Below are positions 11,879-25,500 of a stretch of 64,000 bases of DNA, one piece after another (position 1 is the stretch's first letter; the number at the start of each line of letters is the position of its first letter). The stretch covers positions 25,978,001 through 26,042,000 of the forward strand of contig OY292278.1 in NCBI GenBank assembly GCA_958496175.1. The letters are read 5' to 3'. The DNA comes from Sisyra terminalis (taxonomy: Eukaryota > Arthropoda > Insecta > Neuroptera > Sisyridae). The position numbers and the translations under genes were made by a program. The notes beneath the pieces are model-generated. The model was not told where the DNA came from and searched no databases. It worked only from the letters and a program-made list of their open reading frames with translations.

Positions 11879-12353
11879 CTTTACTATTTGTCAAATTCCA
11901 AAATAATTTATTTGAATTTACTAAAACAGGGCAATCGCAAGAGCTTAAGGATATTTTTAGCTCATAATAAATCTAAAAAACTTTTAATGTATATCAGCTA
12001 TAATATTTTTTACAATTTATTTTCAAGTTTTTTAAATTTGAAAATATAAACACCAATTTTGGAATTAAAAAAAATATACATGGAAAATGTCTGTACGATG
12101 CACCCTATTTGGTGAATTCGGAACTGTTCTATCGATATGAGGATATTTTAATTGATTATTGATTTGCCCTAATTATGAAGTTTTTAATATTTAAGAAAGA
12201 GATGCATTTTTTTGAAATTGAATCAATGAAATTAATAAATTACCCGTAACAAAAGAATAGCTAAAAATAAAAATAAAAACGGAAATCAATATAAATTTTA
12301 TTAACGAGAAATAATAATTTAATTTCGATAACAATATAATAATTTGTGGGTTT

Positions 12354-12620
12354 TTATATAGCTAGATAATTATACTTATATAGTACATTTGTATTGACGC
12401 CAATAAGTTGAATCAGCCTAAAGCTTAATACGTTAAAATACAGCGTTTCAAAGAGCTTTTGTTGCATGCTTTGTCTTAAGATAAAAATCTGGTTTTTGGA
12501 AAGAAGTAACATGTTTGGAAGCTTTATGTGCACTTTGGAATATTCGACTATTTGCGATAACTTTTCATGCAACAAGTTCTTGGAAATTTTTAATTGGCTG
12601 CTCCAACTTGTCGTTGCCAA
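12354..12620 (-). other. Open frame, possible exon or 3' UTR of the HMG gene
   Basis: An 88-codon open frame with protein-like content (SSQLKISKNLLHEKLSQIVEY, then a short Leu/Asn-rich run). It has no ATG at its start. A pyrimidine-rich tract followed by acaag near 12.6 kb could be an acceptor. It would sit in the right place for an upstream exon of the gene ending at 4331, but no strong donor was found. It could equally be 3' UTR of the HMG gene. Confidence 0.25.
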
Positions 12621-12795
12621 TATAAAAAAGATATAAACGAGAGAGTAAAAAGTTTGGGGTTTAAAATTTTATAAGTTTTAAAATACGCTCTCATCGCACC
12701 ATTAAAATATTTAATAAAATAATAAATTTTCTAAATTTTTGAAATTCGAAATCTCAAATATTTTATATTTATATCTAAAACACTTTCTAACAAGA

Positions 12796-13530
12796 TCAAA
12801 TGGGATCATTGAACGATTGGTTCATTTCGTCATAGGGATTTTTTTCTTCTGCGAAAAGCTCCATGTTTAAAAATTCGTAGTCGTTATTGTCGGCGGCGAT
12901 ATCGTTGGTGACTTCAGAAGGTGTATCAACGGGAGTCGCTAAAAGCCGACCACGTTCTGTGCTTCCAAAAGCTTGTTTGAACGCTGGCAATGGGTGCTTT
13001 TCGACCGGAGGTGTTGCAACTACTCTTCGTGTCTCCTGCTTTAAGCTCTGTTTGGCCGCGCGCTTTTCGTGTTTGAACGATGGCGATATTCTTTCCGTCG
13101 ACTTGTGATGAGCTTTCGGAGATTTTCTTGTCGATTCGCCGTGCGAATGTAACTTTGGCGAAGATTTGCTCGGCAAATCATAACACGATTTCGACGATTT
13201 CGGACTTGGATACGGACATGGGTCGATCGTACGAGACATTAGACCAGAAGGTTCGATTGGTGTGTTATGAGGTGAGAGAATCGGATGATTATAAGGCGAC
13301 ATTCGCGTTTCCTCCGAATGCGTTTTCGGAGACATGTTGGCATGATAATTGGGCGCCGAGGGATGCGCTGCTAGCGGGTGAGTTTTGTACGAATAAAGCT
13401 CCTCAGTTTTGATCATCGGATGCTTTTTCGATGTCATGTTTTCACCGCGATGTTGCGCCTTTATGGAATTATTTAAGTCCTTTGGGGTTAAAATATTCAA
13501 AGCATTTGGCTGCTTTTGGTAGGGATAACT
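12796..13530 (-). CDS. HMG-factor terminal exon, 244 codons plus stop
   Basis: Acceptor catgttgcag, phase 0. The frame opens SYPYQKQPNALNILTPKDL and ends at TGA (12798-12796). The peptide is rich in Ser/Pro/His/Lys, with many SP or SPK sites (MSPKTHSEE, ILSPHNTP, YPSPKSSKS, RKSPKAHH, ISPSFKHEK) that could be targets of proline-directed kinases. A basic patch (KHEKRAAKQSLKQETRR) may aid nuclear entry. The acidic and aromatic end (NDYEFLNMELFAEEKNPYDE) resembles a transactivation segment. Base composition is clearly above the AT-rich background, which supports coding. Confidence 0.82.
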   Translation of the reverse strand, partial: SYPYQKQPNALNILTPKDLNNSIKAQHRGENMTSKKHPMIKTEELYSYKTHPLAAHPSAPNYHANMSPKTHSEETRMSPYNHPILSPHNTPIEPSGLMSRTIDPCPYPSPKSSKSCYDLPSKSSPKLHSHGESTRKSPKAHHKSTERISPSFKHEKRAAKQSLKQETRRVVATPPVEKHPLPAFKQAFGSTERGRLLATPVDTPSEVTNDIAADNNDYEFLNMELFAEEKNPYDEMNQSFNDPI

Positions 13531-16500
13531 CTGCAACATGAAAATAAAAGAAAACAAATTTATTCAACTCTACAACATTGGAAAATAGATAAATACATAT
13601 TATTATTGATAACCAGATCTACAATAGTTTGAGAGACAGTGTTGTAAGTTCACAAGTGTTATCATTCCTCTTAATTTTCGAATCGACAACGACTTTAAAA
13701 AACACTAATAAATGGTTCTGATACTCGAAAAAAATTAGGTCCTTTGAATTTTAAAAATATTAAAATTAAATGTACGCTTGGCTAAAAGTAGAAGGCTATA
13801 AGCTAGTTCTATTTCTTGTAATATAAAGGTAATCTCTTCTGTCTTTTTTGTTGCCATTGTTTTTGATAACTATTAGATCGTGGAACTGCTACCACAAAAA
13901 GCTATCTATTTTGTTCGGTTAGTTTTTAAATATTAATGCCACTTTGTTACAATTAACACGCACCACAAATTTGTGAAAATTAGAATAGGAGTGATTATCT
14001 AATTTACCTAATTAAAATTAAGAAGATTTGAAAGTAAAGAGAATTATCTCCTGTAATGAGAATGAATTAATGGTGGCGATAAATTAACTGGATTGCCTCT
14101 TTTTTTTCAAATGCTTACCGCAATAGATAGGAATTCATCAATTGGAAGTACATATCACTTGCCGTTACGTGATCTAGTGGCCAAAAATATAACTACTCTA
14201 ACGGTGTTTATTTCATTTTCACATTTAATTATTCAAGTTATTCAAAATGTTTTTATCAATTAATGGTGTTCTCGAATTTATTGAATCTTCCTCAAAATGT
14301 AGAAACTTTGTGGAAAGAAAGAAAATTATTCAGATAAAACTAAATATAATAAATAAATGTGAACCTTGTGCACGTAAAACTTATGAAGGGAAATTAATGA
14401 TTGAATTGTTGCAGCATCGACTTGTAGATTGTCGTCTCAAGTATTAAGCTCATGCCTTGGATACTTTACTGATATTGGATGGGATATTATTTGAAAATGA
14501 TCGTCGGTGAAATTAATCGAAATAAATAAACGACAAACCACAGAATTAGTAATTGGTATCTTCCCAAGATAAAACGATACCAGCGCTAGTAGTGAGAGGT
14601 CCGGTACTACCATTTTCAAAACAGAAAAACTGGTTCGATTTGGGCCCCTGATTTTGGTCGAAAAAACTACTTTTTAATTTTAATTTGGAATAAAACCTTA
14701 CGTGTTGATTTTTTATATTATTTTTTCCATAATCAGGGCAAAAATAACAATAGACACAGCAGGCCTGTGTTATTTATGCCGAAATACGGGGTTGATTTGA
14801 AAGAAATGCACCTAATATTTATTTTTAATATTAGCCACTAATAACATAAAATAACAAAGAAAAGTTACAAAGCAAAATTACTTTTTACCTAATATGTTTA
14901 GGTACATAAAATAGAAAGTACTCTTTTTTAGGCTCAAGTGTATTTTAGCACACCCACAATCTGTCAACGTTGCATTTTCGACTTTGTTTTTAATTTAGTT
15001 CGCGATATTTTTGTTTATTCAATTCTAATATGGTATAAGTCTCTCTTTTGTGGCTAAATTTTCATTATGGACCGATTTAATCGCGAATTAAATTAAAAAA
15101 AAAGTCGAAAATGCAGCATTGCCAGATTATGGGTGTGCTAAAGTACACATGAGCCCTTTTTTATATCTTAAAAACAAAATAATTTCTTCTTCTCCAAACT
15201 TTAATCAAATTTCTTTCAAACAAAAAAAAATATTAATGAACTGGTAGTTATCAGAATTCATAATTGAAGAATCAAATAAAAAGTGAAAAACAACAACTTT
15301 TTAACATTTTCATCCAACGAATTCATTTTCGGTTGTAGTTTCGGCTTGACGACAGTCGAAACCGAAGTTCAGTCGGACACTATTTGTTTCCAGTATGCGC
15401 AATTCAAAAAAAATTTGCAACTCCCCAATAATTTAGGTCAGCTGTTGTTTATTAATTCTGTGATATTAACCACTTTAATATTAAAACCCATGGACTCTTA
15501 ATTTTGGTTTCGAGTAAACTTTTTAAAAAAAAATAAATAAAAATAATACTGTTATCATTATTTACAACACTGTCTTCCGGTTTGTAACATATAAGAATAG
15601 GCATGCTTGTCTTATTGTTGGTTTAATATGTTATTTGTGTTTATTTTAACAATTTACTGTTATAATGCAAAAAAGACACTTACCGTAAATGAAACACCAA
15701 AAAAGAAAATCACTAAACTAGCCACAAATGAAAAACAAATACTTTAAAAATGAGACACAACGAAACGTAAACAATAAAGAAAAAGAAAATAAGCGGTTTT
15801 GTGTAAAAAAGAAATGGTAACGATTTTGTAGTGGATTTAGAGTTTCTGAAGATGCACCTCGTTAGTAGTGAAGTCAAATGAGCCATTGCAGTCCAAGGAA
15901 CCTCCGTTGGACATGAGGCCAGTCTGGGCCGTCGGCATCGGCACCGCGTCGTTCGTCGAAAAGTTGCCATAATCTACGAAAATAAGAAGACATAATTACT
16001 TCATCACTATCAAAACGATAGACACTGAGAAATATAAAAACTACAATACATACAAAAACACAACATATAAATAATACAAACACAAATGGCGATAATATTC
16101 CGATAAGATTTCAGAGTTTAGACAACCTTAAGGATGTACGCCTGATAAGATAACGCTGAGGTGCGATAATAACCGGCTACGCTAATATCGAACAATTTAC
16201 GTACTCCGCAAGAATTGTTCAAATTATAAACACTAATAAAAAATTCAAATTTATTATTTATTATTTGCAGCCCTATTGATACTATTAAAGTACTGATAAA
16301 TACCTTAACTATTAAGAAACTTATAGATTTCTTTCATAAGTATCAGTAAAATTGTGTCAGGACAGAAAATGGCATATATTACAATAAAACAAAAACAATT
16401 ATACTGAAGTTTACTTAGTTAATTCGAAATCCTGTTTATTATTTTTTTTTGATGCTTTGATTTCTCTAAGAGTATAGTATTTTTGAAGTAATACTTCTTT

Positions 16501-19500
16501 AGCGGTGTTATGAAAAAATAATCAGAGTGAATTTTTAATAAAATGTAACGCCGTTGCTACAGAAGGAAGTTGCGCGATAACGGTTAGCGAGAAACTTTAA
16601 GCGAGTGAAAGCTGGCCGATTTTTGGGAGCAATTTGCATAGTACTAAAACGACTAAAATATTATTGAGTCGATCGAGTCGATCTCAGGGCTCGCATATGT
16701 TTTTCGTTTGTCGGTAAAGGAAATGAAACGGACTCGATCGCCCCGAACAATCCCGAACCAGATACGAAGTTTAAAAAATTACAGCCATTACAGTAGGGGA
16801 AAAATCACTGCCAATTGAATCTTTTCGTTTAGAACATAGATATCGTTTACATTCTAAACAATATTCATATTAAAACATAACCAGTAATTACCCGTAAAAT
16901 ATTCACCTACCGCCCAATACTGGCATGACAAATGGTAAAAACTGGCAATTGATTGAATGAAATCAAAGTGACTGTTGAAATCATAGCAATAATCATTCAG
17001 TTCAAATTTGAGACAATGATTGTATTTTACTCACAAGTATGAGTTTACATTATTTGTTCTTTGTCTGTCGCTATAAATGCATACATATATTATATACGTT
17101 TAACTATTATTATTATCATGAGAATTAAAATATATTACTATATATTTTTCTATATTTCAATTAAAAATCAGTTTCTATGCAGATATAAATGGGTAAATAA
17201 AATATACAACTACTATTGTATTAATATAATATTTAGAACATTGCTATTGAGGATTTTTTATGCATAACCATACATGATATTTTATAGCGACAATCTTCTT
17301 CTATATGGTAAATATTTTCGATAAGTATTTTTTGAACATGAGACTCTCGCTACATTGATAAACGAATAATTAATAGAATATGTAGGTAAAATAAATTTTG
17401 AATAAGCAGCCAAAAGTGTATATACATATTATACAGAATGTACCAACAGCAAACTATGTGTACATATAGTATCTATGTATAAATAGCCAATTTAATCTTT
17501 TTTTGAAAACCAGTAATTTTCCGTGAAATATTCATAGTTCAACACTGAAACAACTCACAAATGATTAAAATCAGCAATTGACTGAAATCGAAATGACAGT
17601 TGCGACTAATGACATGATAGTTCAAATTTGAGACAATCATTATTATATTTGTATTCCACTCATATGGATATGTTTATAGTTTTAAATTATTTGTCCTTGT
17701 CTTTACTGCACCACATACGTTTGCTTACTATGTATTTTAATATTAAAAGCAAATCGTGTTTATAATTGAATCATATTAGTTATCACAAACCAGTTATAGT
17801 TGATATGCCAGTTCAGGTATTATCGGACTAGGCTATGGTAGTGGATTGAAAACATCTTTTTAACTATACCAAAGAAGTATTACTTCTCGATAATTCGAAT
17901 TTTTCATTTTCCTAGATTGACAAATCTCATACTACATAGGTCTAACGATTTATGGTAGGGATTTGGACTGCTTTAGCTCTATATTCTAAATTTCTTAGAC
18001 CTAATTGATATGTTGTGAATAATTTTTTACATAAGTAAGGTATCAATTAATTGTCCCTTTTTTAAGAATATAATAATAATATAATAATAATTAATATAAG
18101 AATATTTTATAAGAATATAATATAACATAATATAAGAATAATAATGGTTTTCAAAAAATTCCATAAAGCTATTGCTGAATATTGTTATTTTGACACTTTT
18201 TTGAGGTTATACTTCTTTAGGTGCGCTATAGGATGAAAAAAGTGTGTGTGTGTACTGATGAACGCAAGTATGAAGCTATAAGAAAAATATTATTTATATA
18301 CAGGAGTATTACACCTTAAATGAACTCTTTTTACTTTCTTACCAAGAAATGAACTCAAACTTTTGCGTCGTAGTGTAACTTTACTGTGAGCGATTTTTTT
18401 CCCGTAAAAAAATTCAAATTATTTATAAGATAATGGATTCATTGGTAGAGGAAGACAAAGATATAAATTTTGAATCGTTGATCTTTGCCAACTCAACCAT
18501 TTTTTATCATATCAGTTTTTATTTTGCATTTGTTCAAATCTTGACTCATCCCTATGTCAGACAAAAGATAAAAAAATATTTTATACTTTAATTGTAATGC
18601 AATATTTGATTATTTGTAGTTAAATGTATCAATATTTTTCATTTTCTTATCTTGTGACAGCGACAAATATCTTTTACAAAGAATGAATAAGTAAATAATT
18701 TATCAATATTTATTAATTAATAGCTTCTTCTGGCTGATTAAAAAAATTATCAACTTTTTATGAGTTTAATTTTTAATTGGTAAATTGAATAGAAACTAAA
18801 TGATTGATTTTATTATTTTTAAAAAAATATCATTAATTGTTTCAGTATTTAATTTCTTATAATGAGTCTCAAAATCTAATAAAATAATATGAAGATTTAT
18901 GGGTTTTCAACTCTTCATTTTAAGTTTTGAAACATTTTTCTAAGGATGTTTTCGTAATATTTTCGACGAAAGAATTTAGAAGCCGAAACTTATTATTTGG
19001 CATAAGTTTTTTGCAGAAGCTACTTTTAAATGTAATATATTAAATCAATGGCTCTTAACCTGGGTGCAATTGAACCCCAGGGGTTCAAATAGTCAGTCCC
19101 GCGGGTTTGGCGGATTCTTACGGTATTGTTCATTTTGTACACCTATGAATAAATATATACCTATGTTTTAAATTTTAATAATTCATATTTCATTTTTTCT
19201 ATTTAAGAAGGATTTGATGGTTGTCCATATAAAACTGGTGATGGTCAGTACCTTCAACAAGGTTTAGAGCCTGTATTAAAAGATTTTATTTCTATCAATC
19301 CTTGGTCGTTATTGTAGAAAAAAATGTTTTTTCTACGATTTCGTCTATAACTTCATAAATTCGAAAGTATAATAAAGTTTTAGCTTTAATTTTTATTTAA
19401 TCGCTATTTACCGTCATTCCATAACTCCTAAGTCTATAGCGACTGTAGCGTTAATAAAAATCTCTAATTGAGAAATATCGAAAATTTGCGTGATACGAGG

Positions 19501-22500
19501 ATCGAACTCAACTTTTTGCTCGAAAGTTTTTCAAAATCTAGCTTCTTATTTATATATTTTTTATGAAAAAAAATTGAACTGTCGATTTTTTTTTCCTTTC
19601 CTATCACCTTTGAAGGGAGGCCTACTGGTGGTTGAATGATCTAAGTGGTAGATCAAAAGTTGGTAGGTTGGATTTGATCTTCGTATCGCGCAAATTTTCA
19701 ATATTTCCCGATTTACAGTTTTTTATTAACTCTAGAGTCACTAAAAACTTTGGGAGTAGCTACCGATTCTTATTAAAGCCTTCAAGGTAAGTGAACTTCT
19801 AAACAATAATTAATACCATTAAAACATTTTATATGAAAAGGCGACCAAGACGACTAACAAATTAATAAGACTTTTACTGTTGAGAAGGTATCGAATTCCA
19901 TGAAAAGCCAAGTTCCTATCTCCAAACTATACAAACCCCACATTTTGGACAGAAAGTATGCCTTCGCTAATTCATGGAAAAATTGCATGATACTATATTT
20001 AAGACTAGATTTTTCAAAATTAAAAAAAAAAACTTACCCATATTAGAACGTTCTTGTCCCATGGGGTAAGTGGGAGGTGTTGCCCACATCATCGTATTTG
20101 GTTGCTACGAAAAAAAAAGAAACCAACAATTAAATAGGTACTTAAAGTTGTCACATAAAATAACTGTTGATGACTTACATTAGATCCTTCACCCCAAACT
20201 GAACTATTTGGATATTGAGCTGCTTCAGAATGCCCAAATAAGCCCTCAGTGTGAGACTCAGCTGTTGAAGGTCCAGGAGCCACGTTATTATAGTACCCAT
20301 ATGAGCTCTCCGGATACGATAAAGAAAAATCCTGAAAAAAAAAGAACACTTATAGTAATTTTTTTCAGATAAAAATGAAGAAAAAATGAGGAAATTGTTA
20401 TTGATCGAAATTAGTTTCACCGAAATAAATGTCATATCCACATGTTAACGGTAATGTCAATAAAACAGACATTACGGTTTACGTATAAGTACTCTCTACA
20501 GTTCGATTCGAATTGAAGTACACTAAATGCGATTTGATAAACTACTACTAATTATTTTTGAAGAGTTCCCATTAACGTTTATATTTATTATTATGTGACT
20601 GACACACTATATTTGTTGAAAGCTCAATGGTAGTTCTACTAAACAAAGTTTTATCGCTTACGACTAGATATCATCAGTGATGCTGCTAGAATTAAATAAA
20701 CATTACCTAAGAACAATTACTGAATATAATTCAGCAAAAAGATAGCACATGATTCATTGTGAAATACATTGTGAAGACTTCTTGTATATTGGTCAAGCAG
20801 CGACAAAAGTAAATCAATTTTATTACACAAACTCCACATTGATGATAAAATTCAAATACCAGTTACATTTTTAGCGGGTGAGGTGGATTAATGAGGTTCA
20901 TTTCACACCAGGAGCATCTTGTCAAGCCTAGGCATCTGTTATCCTAGGAAATTGAATGGACACTACAAGAATAGGCTTTAATTGATTAGCTTGATTTGAT
21001 TGGACACATCTAATGTGGAATGGGCTTGAAGAGGTACTTAAATGCATATTGTCCTCTGAGTAAGGAAGATAAATTAGTAATAGACTAATTCAAAAGTACA
21101 TTTAGGTGGCTAGAATTAGCTGAAGGTAGGTTAATTTTTCAGAATTTTTTCCTCTCATTATTAGTGTCCTTTATCAAATTAAAAAACGAAAAGAAAATAT
21201 GCATGTGGTCTATTGTAAACGGGGAAAAAAATTACGATTTTAACATCATAAATTAGGACCAGACTTTCATTATCTTATTGTTTACAATATTTTAGTAAAA
21301 ATTTGATATTTACATTTGAATTTTTACGTTGAAACATCGTAATTATAACAATAGTATTCTGTTAAAAGTAGCAATTCAAAAATTACTATTTTATATTGTT
21401 ATTTTCTGTGAGTGCAAGTGAATATACAAATATAACATATACAAGTAAAAGAGAAAGAACCATTATTGCCATCCCTACTCTCTAACTCCTCAAAGAATAC
21501 ATGTATAAGAGTCACTCTATTTATAGCAGTAAGTTTTTCATTTTTATTTTTTGAAATGAAATAAATAAACATAAGGACTGTAATGGCGTAACAATTGATT
21601 AAAAACCATTTAGACACACACATTAAAGATATTATTACCACCAAAGAAAAATATTTTTAATTTTAACGTTTGAGAACAAATTCTAATATTGAATAATGAA
21701 TGGAAACCAATTTGTATAAATCAATTGAAATTTGATAACTTCTACTTTCACTTGACGCTTTTCTCTCCTTTCACATTTATTTTTAGTTCAATTTCTTGAT
21801 TTAAGTCCCTTGATAAATTGTCTCCTTTGCATTTCTTTTCAGATTCCCAGAAAATTTAATTTGCCCTTTAAAAAATCAAACATATTTCTTGTCAACCTCG
21901 AATAGCGAAGTTCATGTTTGAATCTAGACCACCCTATTTCCCCAACCTTATCTTCCTCATATACATATGTAAGCTTTTGGGTTTAAAAAGCTCTCGTTTC
22001 TTGATCGCGACGCCACAAATTGACATGTGTACTTTTCGTATCGAACGATGTTAGAATTCTTCGATGACAAAGCTCGCCTCATTCCTCACACCCCATCGGC
22101 TTTCATCATTCACACGAAACGCTGGAATGCAAAACGTTTCCCTTTTATATCATTTATCGTAGACATTTCTCGAGAAATGAAGATGCGACTTGCGACATTT
22201 TTTGTCACACCTCTCGAGAGAGCTGAGCCGGCATTCAATGAGAGAAATTTATTGACAGCGTTTGAGCAATAAAAAAAAATAATTTCCAGGAACGAAAAAA
22301 CATCTCTGTCCATCTATTTCTAGCTATCGTGTATTGGGTGCCGTTTAAATCGATATTTGAATTTATTTCAACTAGGAATCGAGTTACTTCAATGATGAAA
22401 CTTTTTTTTTTAATGAACTAGTTTCGTGTTAAGCTCAACGACGTGTGTGGCTCGATAAATCTTTTTCGTCGAGGCTATTGATGAAATTCCGGCCGTCGAA

Positions 22501-25500
22501 AGGGCTTTATAGATTTTTCGTCGCTTCGCCACCCAAACACGGATGTGAAATGTTCCAACCCCGAACTTCTCTCTTCCCGAAAGCAGCTCAAACGCAATCC
22601 AGTTAAAAATATTCGTCTTTTTTTAGTTTTAATTCAAAGTTTAAATCGCCAATCCAAATTTCAAATTTCGTGCATTTAACACGATTCATTGTTGGTCTTT
22701 GTTTGGTGCCATTTGTCGCCAGTGTTTCTCACTCACTTGCATTTTGATTTTCTCATAGACAACACTCGACGTGAGGGCGCTAGCGACATCGACGGCGACA
22801 TAGAGACGCTGTAACGGCGTTGTCATGGCAACGCATCTCTTACGAGCAGCGCGCTCGATATCGCATCATTCGAAATATCGGACTATCTATGTATGTGGTA
22901 TGTGAGCTTTTGAGGAAAAAGCTCGCGAAACTCGGCAGCTAACCTGTTACACGTAGTTATTATTACTGGGTCAACTGGCGTCGAAACGTCTTCACAACCA
23001 CCGCTGCAGCAACCACATAATTGACCTTACCCCAACCCCCTTAAATGACTCCCACCATAAATACGGAAGACGACCACTTCATACATCTTAAAAGAAAATC
23101 AATTACTCAACAAAACGCAACGAAATTTCGTCGTCAGAAATTGCCTCGCAATTCGCACGACACAAGTCAAAGAGTCAATAGAGCTTTTCAAGCTTGTCGA
23201 GCCACTTAACAAGTCATTTGAACCAACACTTATCAAAAACGACTAAATTGTTCCTGGAAAAATATCATACCTATTATTCAATTCTTTGATGTCAAAATTT
23301 GAAGGTAACAAGTTCTTTATTACACCCCCAATATTTTCTTTTTCAATGACCTACTTCATTCCAAAAAATTTTGCATTCCTTTCAAAAGTATAATACATTT
23401 ATACAAAAAAAAGCTAGTATTTCCATAAAAGTATACCTACGCAAGGGTGGATTGGGTTGTTCACCTGTTTTAATGATTTTAATAAGCTTTGAAGGTGTAA
23501 AATTTTTTTTTTAATATTAGTACTCTCCCACGACCCTTTTAGTAGCTGCGATGAATAGATCAAATGATAATGATCAAAAATTAATTTAAAATGTTTTAAA
23601 AATGATCTACACTATTATCAAATATAATGATGCTGTAAATTTTTAACTTTACTTGAAAAAATCTAAGAAATACTCATTTAAAAATGCAAAAAAATCATTA
23701 CATTCAAAATGTCTAAAACGGGCTCCTATTGGTCCGGCATTAACATGACGTCACAAGACACAAACATCAAAACCTCACGGACGTTTTTCTATGACAAATG
23801 TATTTAAGCACAAATAGTAAGGTTGTTTAAATTGTTTGAACTAAATGCAAATGATTTAAACCAAAATAATATTCTAAAATTTATTGAGGCCAGATATATT
23901 TGATAACACATCGTAAATTTTTTAAAAAAAAATTAATACCTTGTAGAAATCATTCAATAGTTAGTCATTTGAGCAGCGAAGTAAATATATCATCTGCTTT
24001 TAGTAGTTATGTTCAAGATTAAAGTCTGTTATTTTTTCTGACTATGTCGAAATTTTAGTCAAATTGGTTCACTAATTGTTGAGAATTTTTTTTCTGGTGT
24101 ATCGTTTTTTTCGATTTATTCGCAAATAAAAAGACATAGAAAGCTTAAACTTAATGAACGTATCTTTTTAGTACCAATATACCTTCCAAAAATGGTCTAA
24201 ATACCTTTCTGGCACCGATTTTCTATTGTTCTAGTTCTATGGATTTTTCTATACTCGTCGCTTTTGCCAAAACTTTTGAACTATCGGAAAATTATTTACT
24301 ACACTTTCCTGCATACTGAAGATATAATTTTAATGCTTCCAAATAAAAGTTTTCCTTAAGAAATCATTCTAAAACCATACACAATGTCAATTTTCTTCAT
24401 TTTCCAGCCTAATAAATATTTTTCAAATCTTTAGAAATTTTTTATTTTTTTTATTTTAATTTATTTAATAGTCGCATAAGCAGTATGATCATGAGGGACT
24501 TCTAGATTACATAATAGTTAATAATAACAACAATTTTTGACACAATGCGGGGATCGAACCTACTACCTATTGGTTTTGGAGCGGTCACCTAGACCACTCG
24601 GCTACCAGTAGGCTTTCTTAGAAAATTAGCCACAGGATCTTGCTTCAAATTTCAATTATGGTTTGATCGTTTTGAAAAACAGTTTTTCTAACTTTTATTA
24701 AAAGACTCTGTATTGAAACGATTAATAAAAAGCTTAGTTTGTACATGAGCTACACCAAATTAACCTCATTCCATAGAAAAAAGTTAAGAGTAATTTTTAG
24801 AATAGAAAAATATTTTCCGTATCGGATAATATGAAAAATTATGATAATTGTTATTGTTTTTATGATAACTGCTCAATAATATGTTTCTGTATCTCGGTTT
24901 TAATATATGGACTGTGACGTCTCCAAAGACTTATAGGCACCACCCATTGTTTTTAGACTTTCATTTGTTCATTATCATTTTTGTGTGGACTATTATGTAA
25001 TTTGCACCAGTTCAGCAATGTGTCGCTATTTTATGGTGGTGATAGCAGGCTATTGATCTTTAGCGGCGTTTAAGTAGCTGGAGGAGTCGAACTTCATTCC
25101 TCTGTATTTTTTATTTTTTTATTTGATTGTTCTTGACTTTGTAGTCCAGGAACTGCTATTTCTTGGAGCTCTTGAGGGAGTTTCCGCTTCAGCCTTCATT
25201 TATAGTTTCCCCCAAGCCTAGTTCTACTGCACTAGGACAATTTTCTTGGCCGTTAAGGAAATTCCTTATGAGTTAGATTAGAAAGTCTTTTATGTATGGG
25301 ACGTTCATTTCGTGATGAATTTGTGTTTTCTCACATACCATGGAGCTTTAGTGATGATTCTCAAGACTCTATTTTCGAACACCTGTAGTTCATTGTGATT
25401 TTTCGTTGAGGTTGGACGCCTAACTGCGCAACAGTATGTGAGAAACGGTCTAATGACTGATTTGTATATCATCATTATAGTTAAAACTGTTTTAATGCCA

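Noticed and set aside
12887..13412. + frames of 73 and 110 codons
   Set aside because: Shadows of the minus-strand terminal exon, whose splice site and phase are supported.
15713..16083. 85- and 69-codon minus frames around 15.9 kb
   Set aside because: Other frames of the HMG-factor exon region; only the frame starting DYGNF fits the neighbouring exons.
22027..22313. Opposed 81- and 67-codon frames
   Set aside because: Both strands open together, with no splice support or domain.
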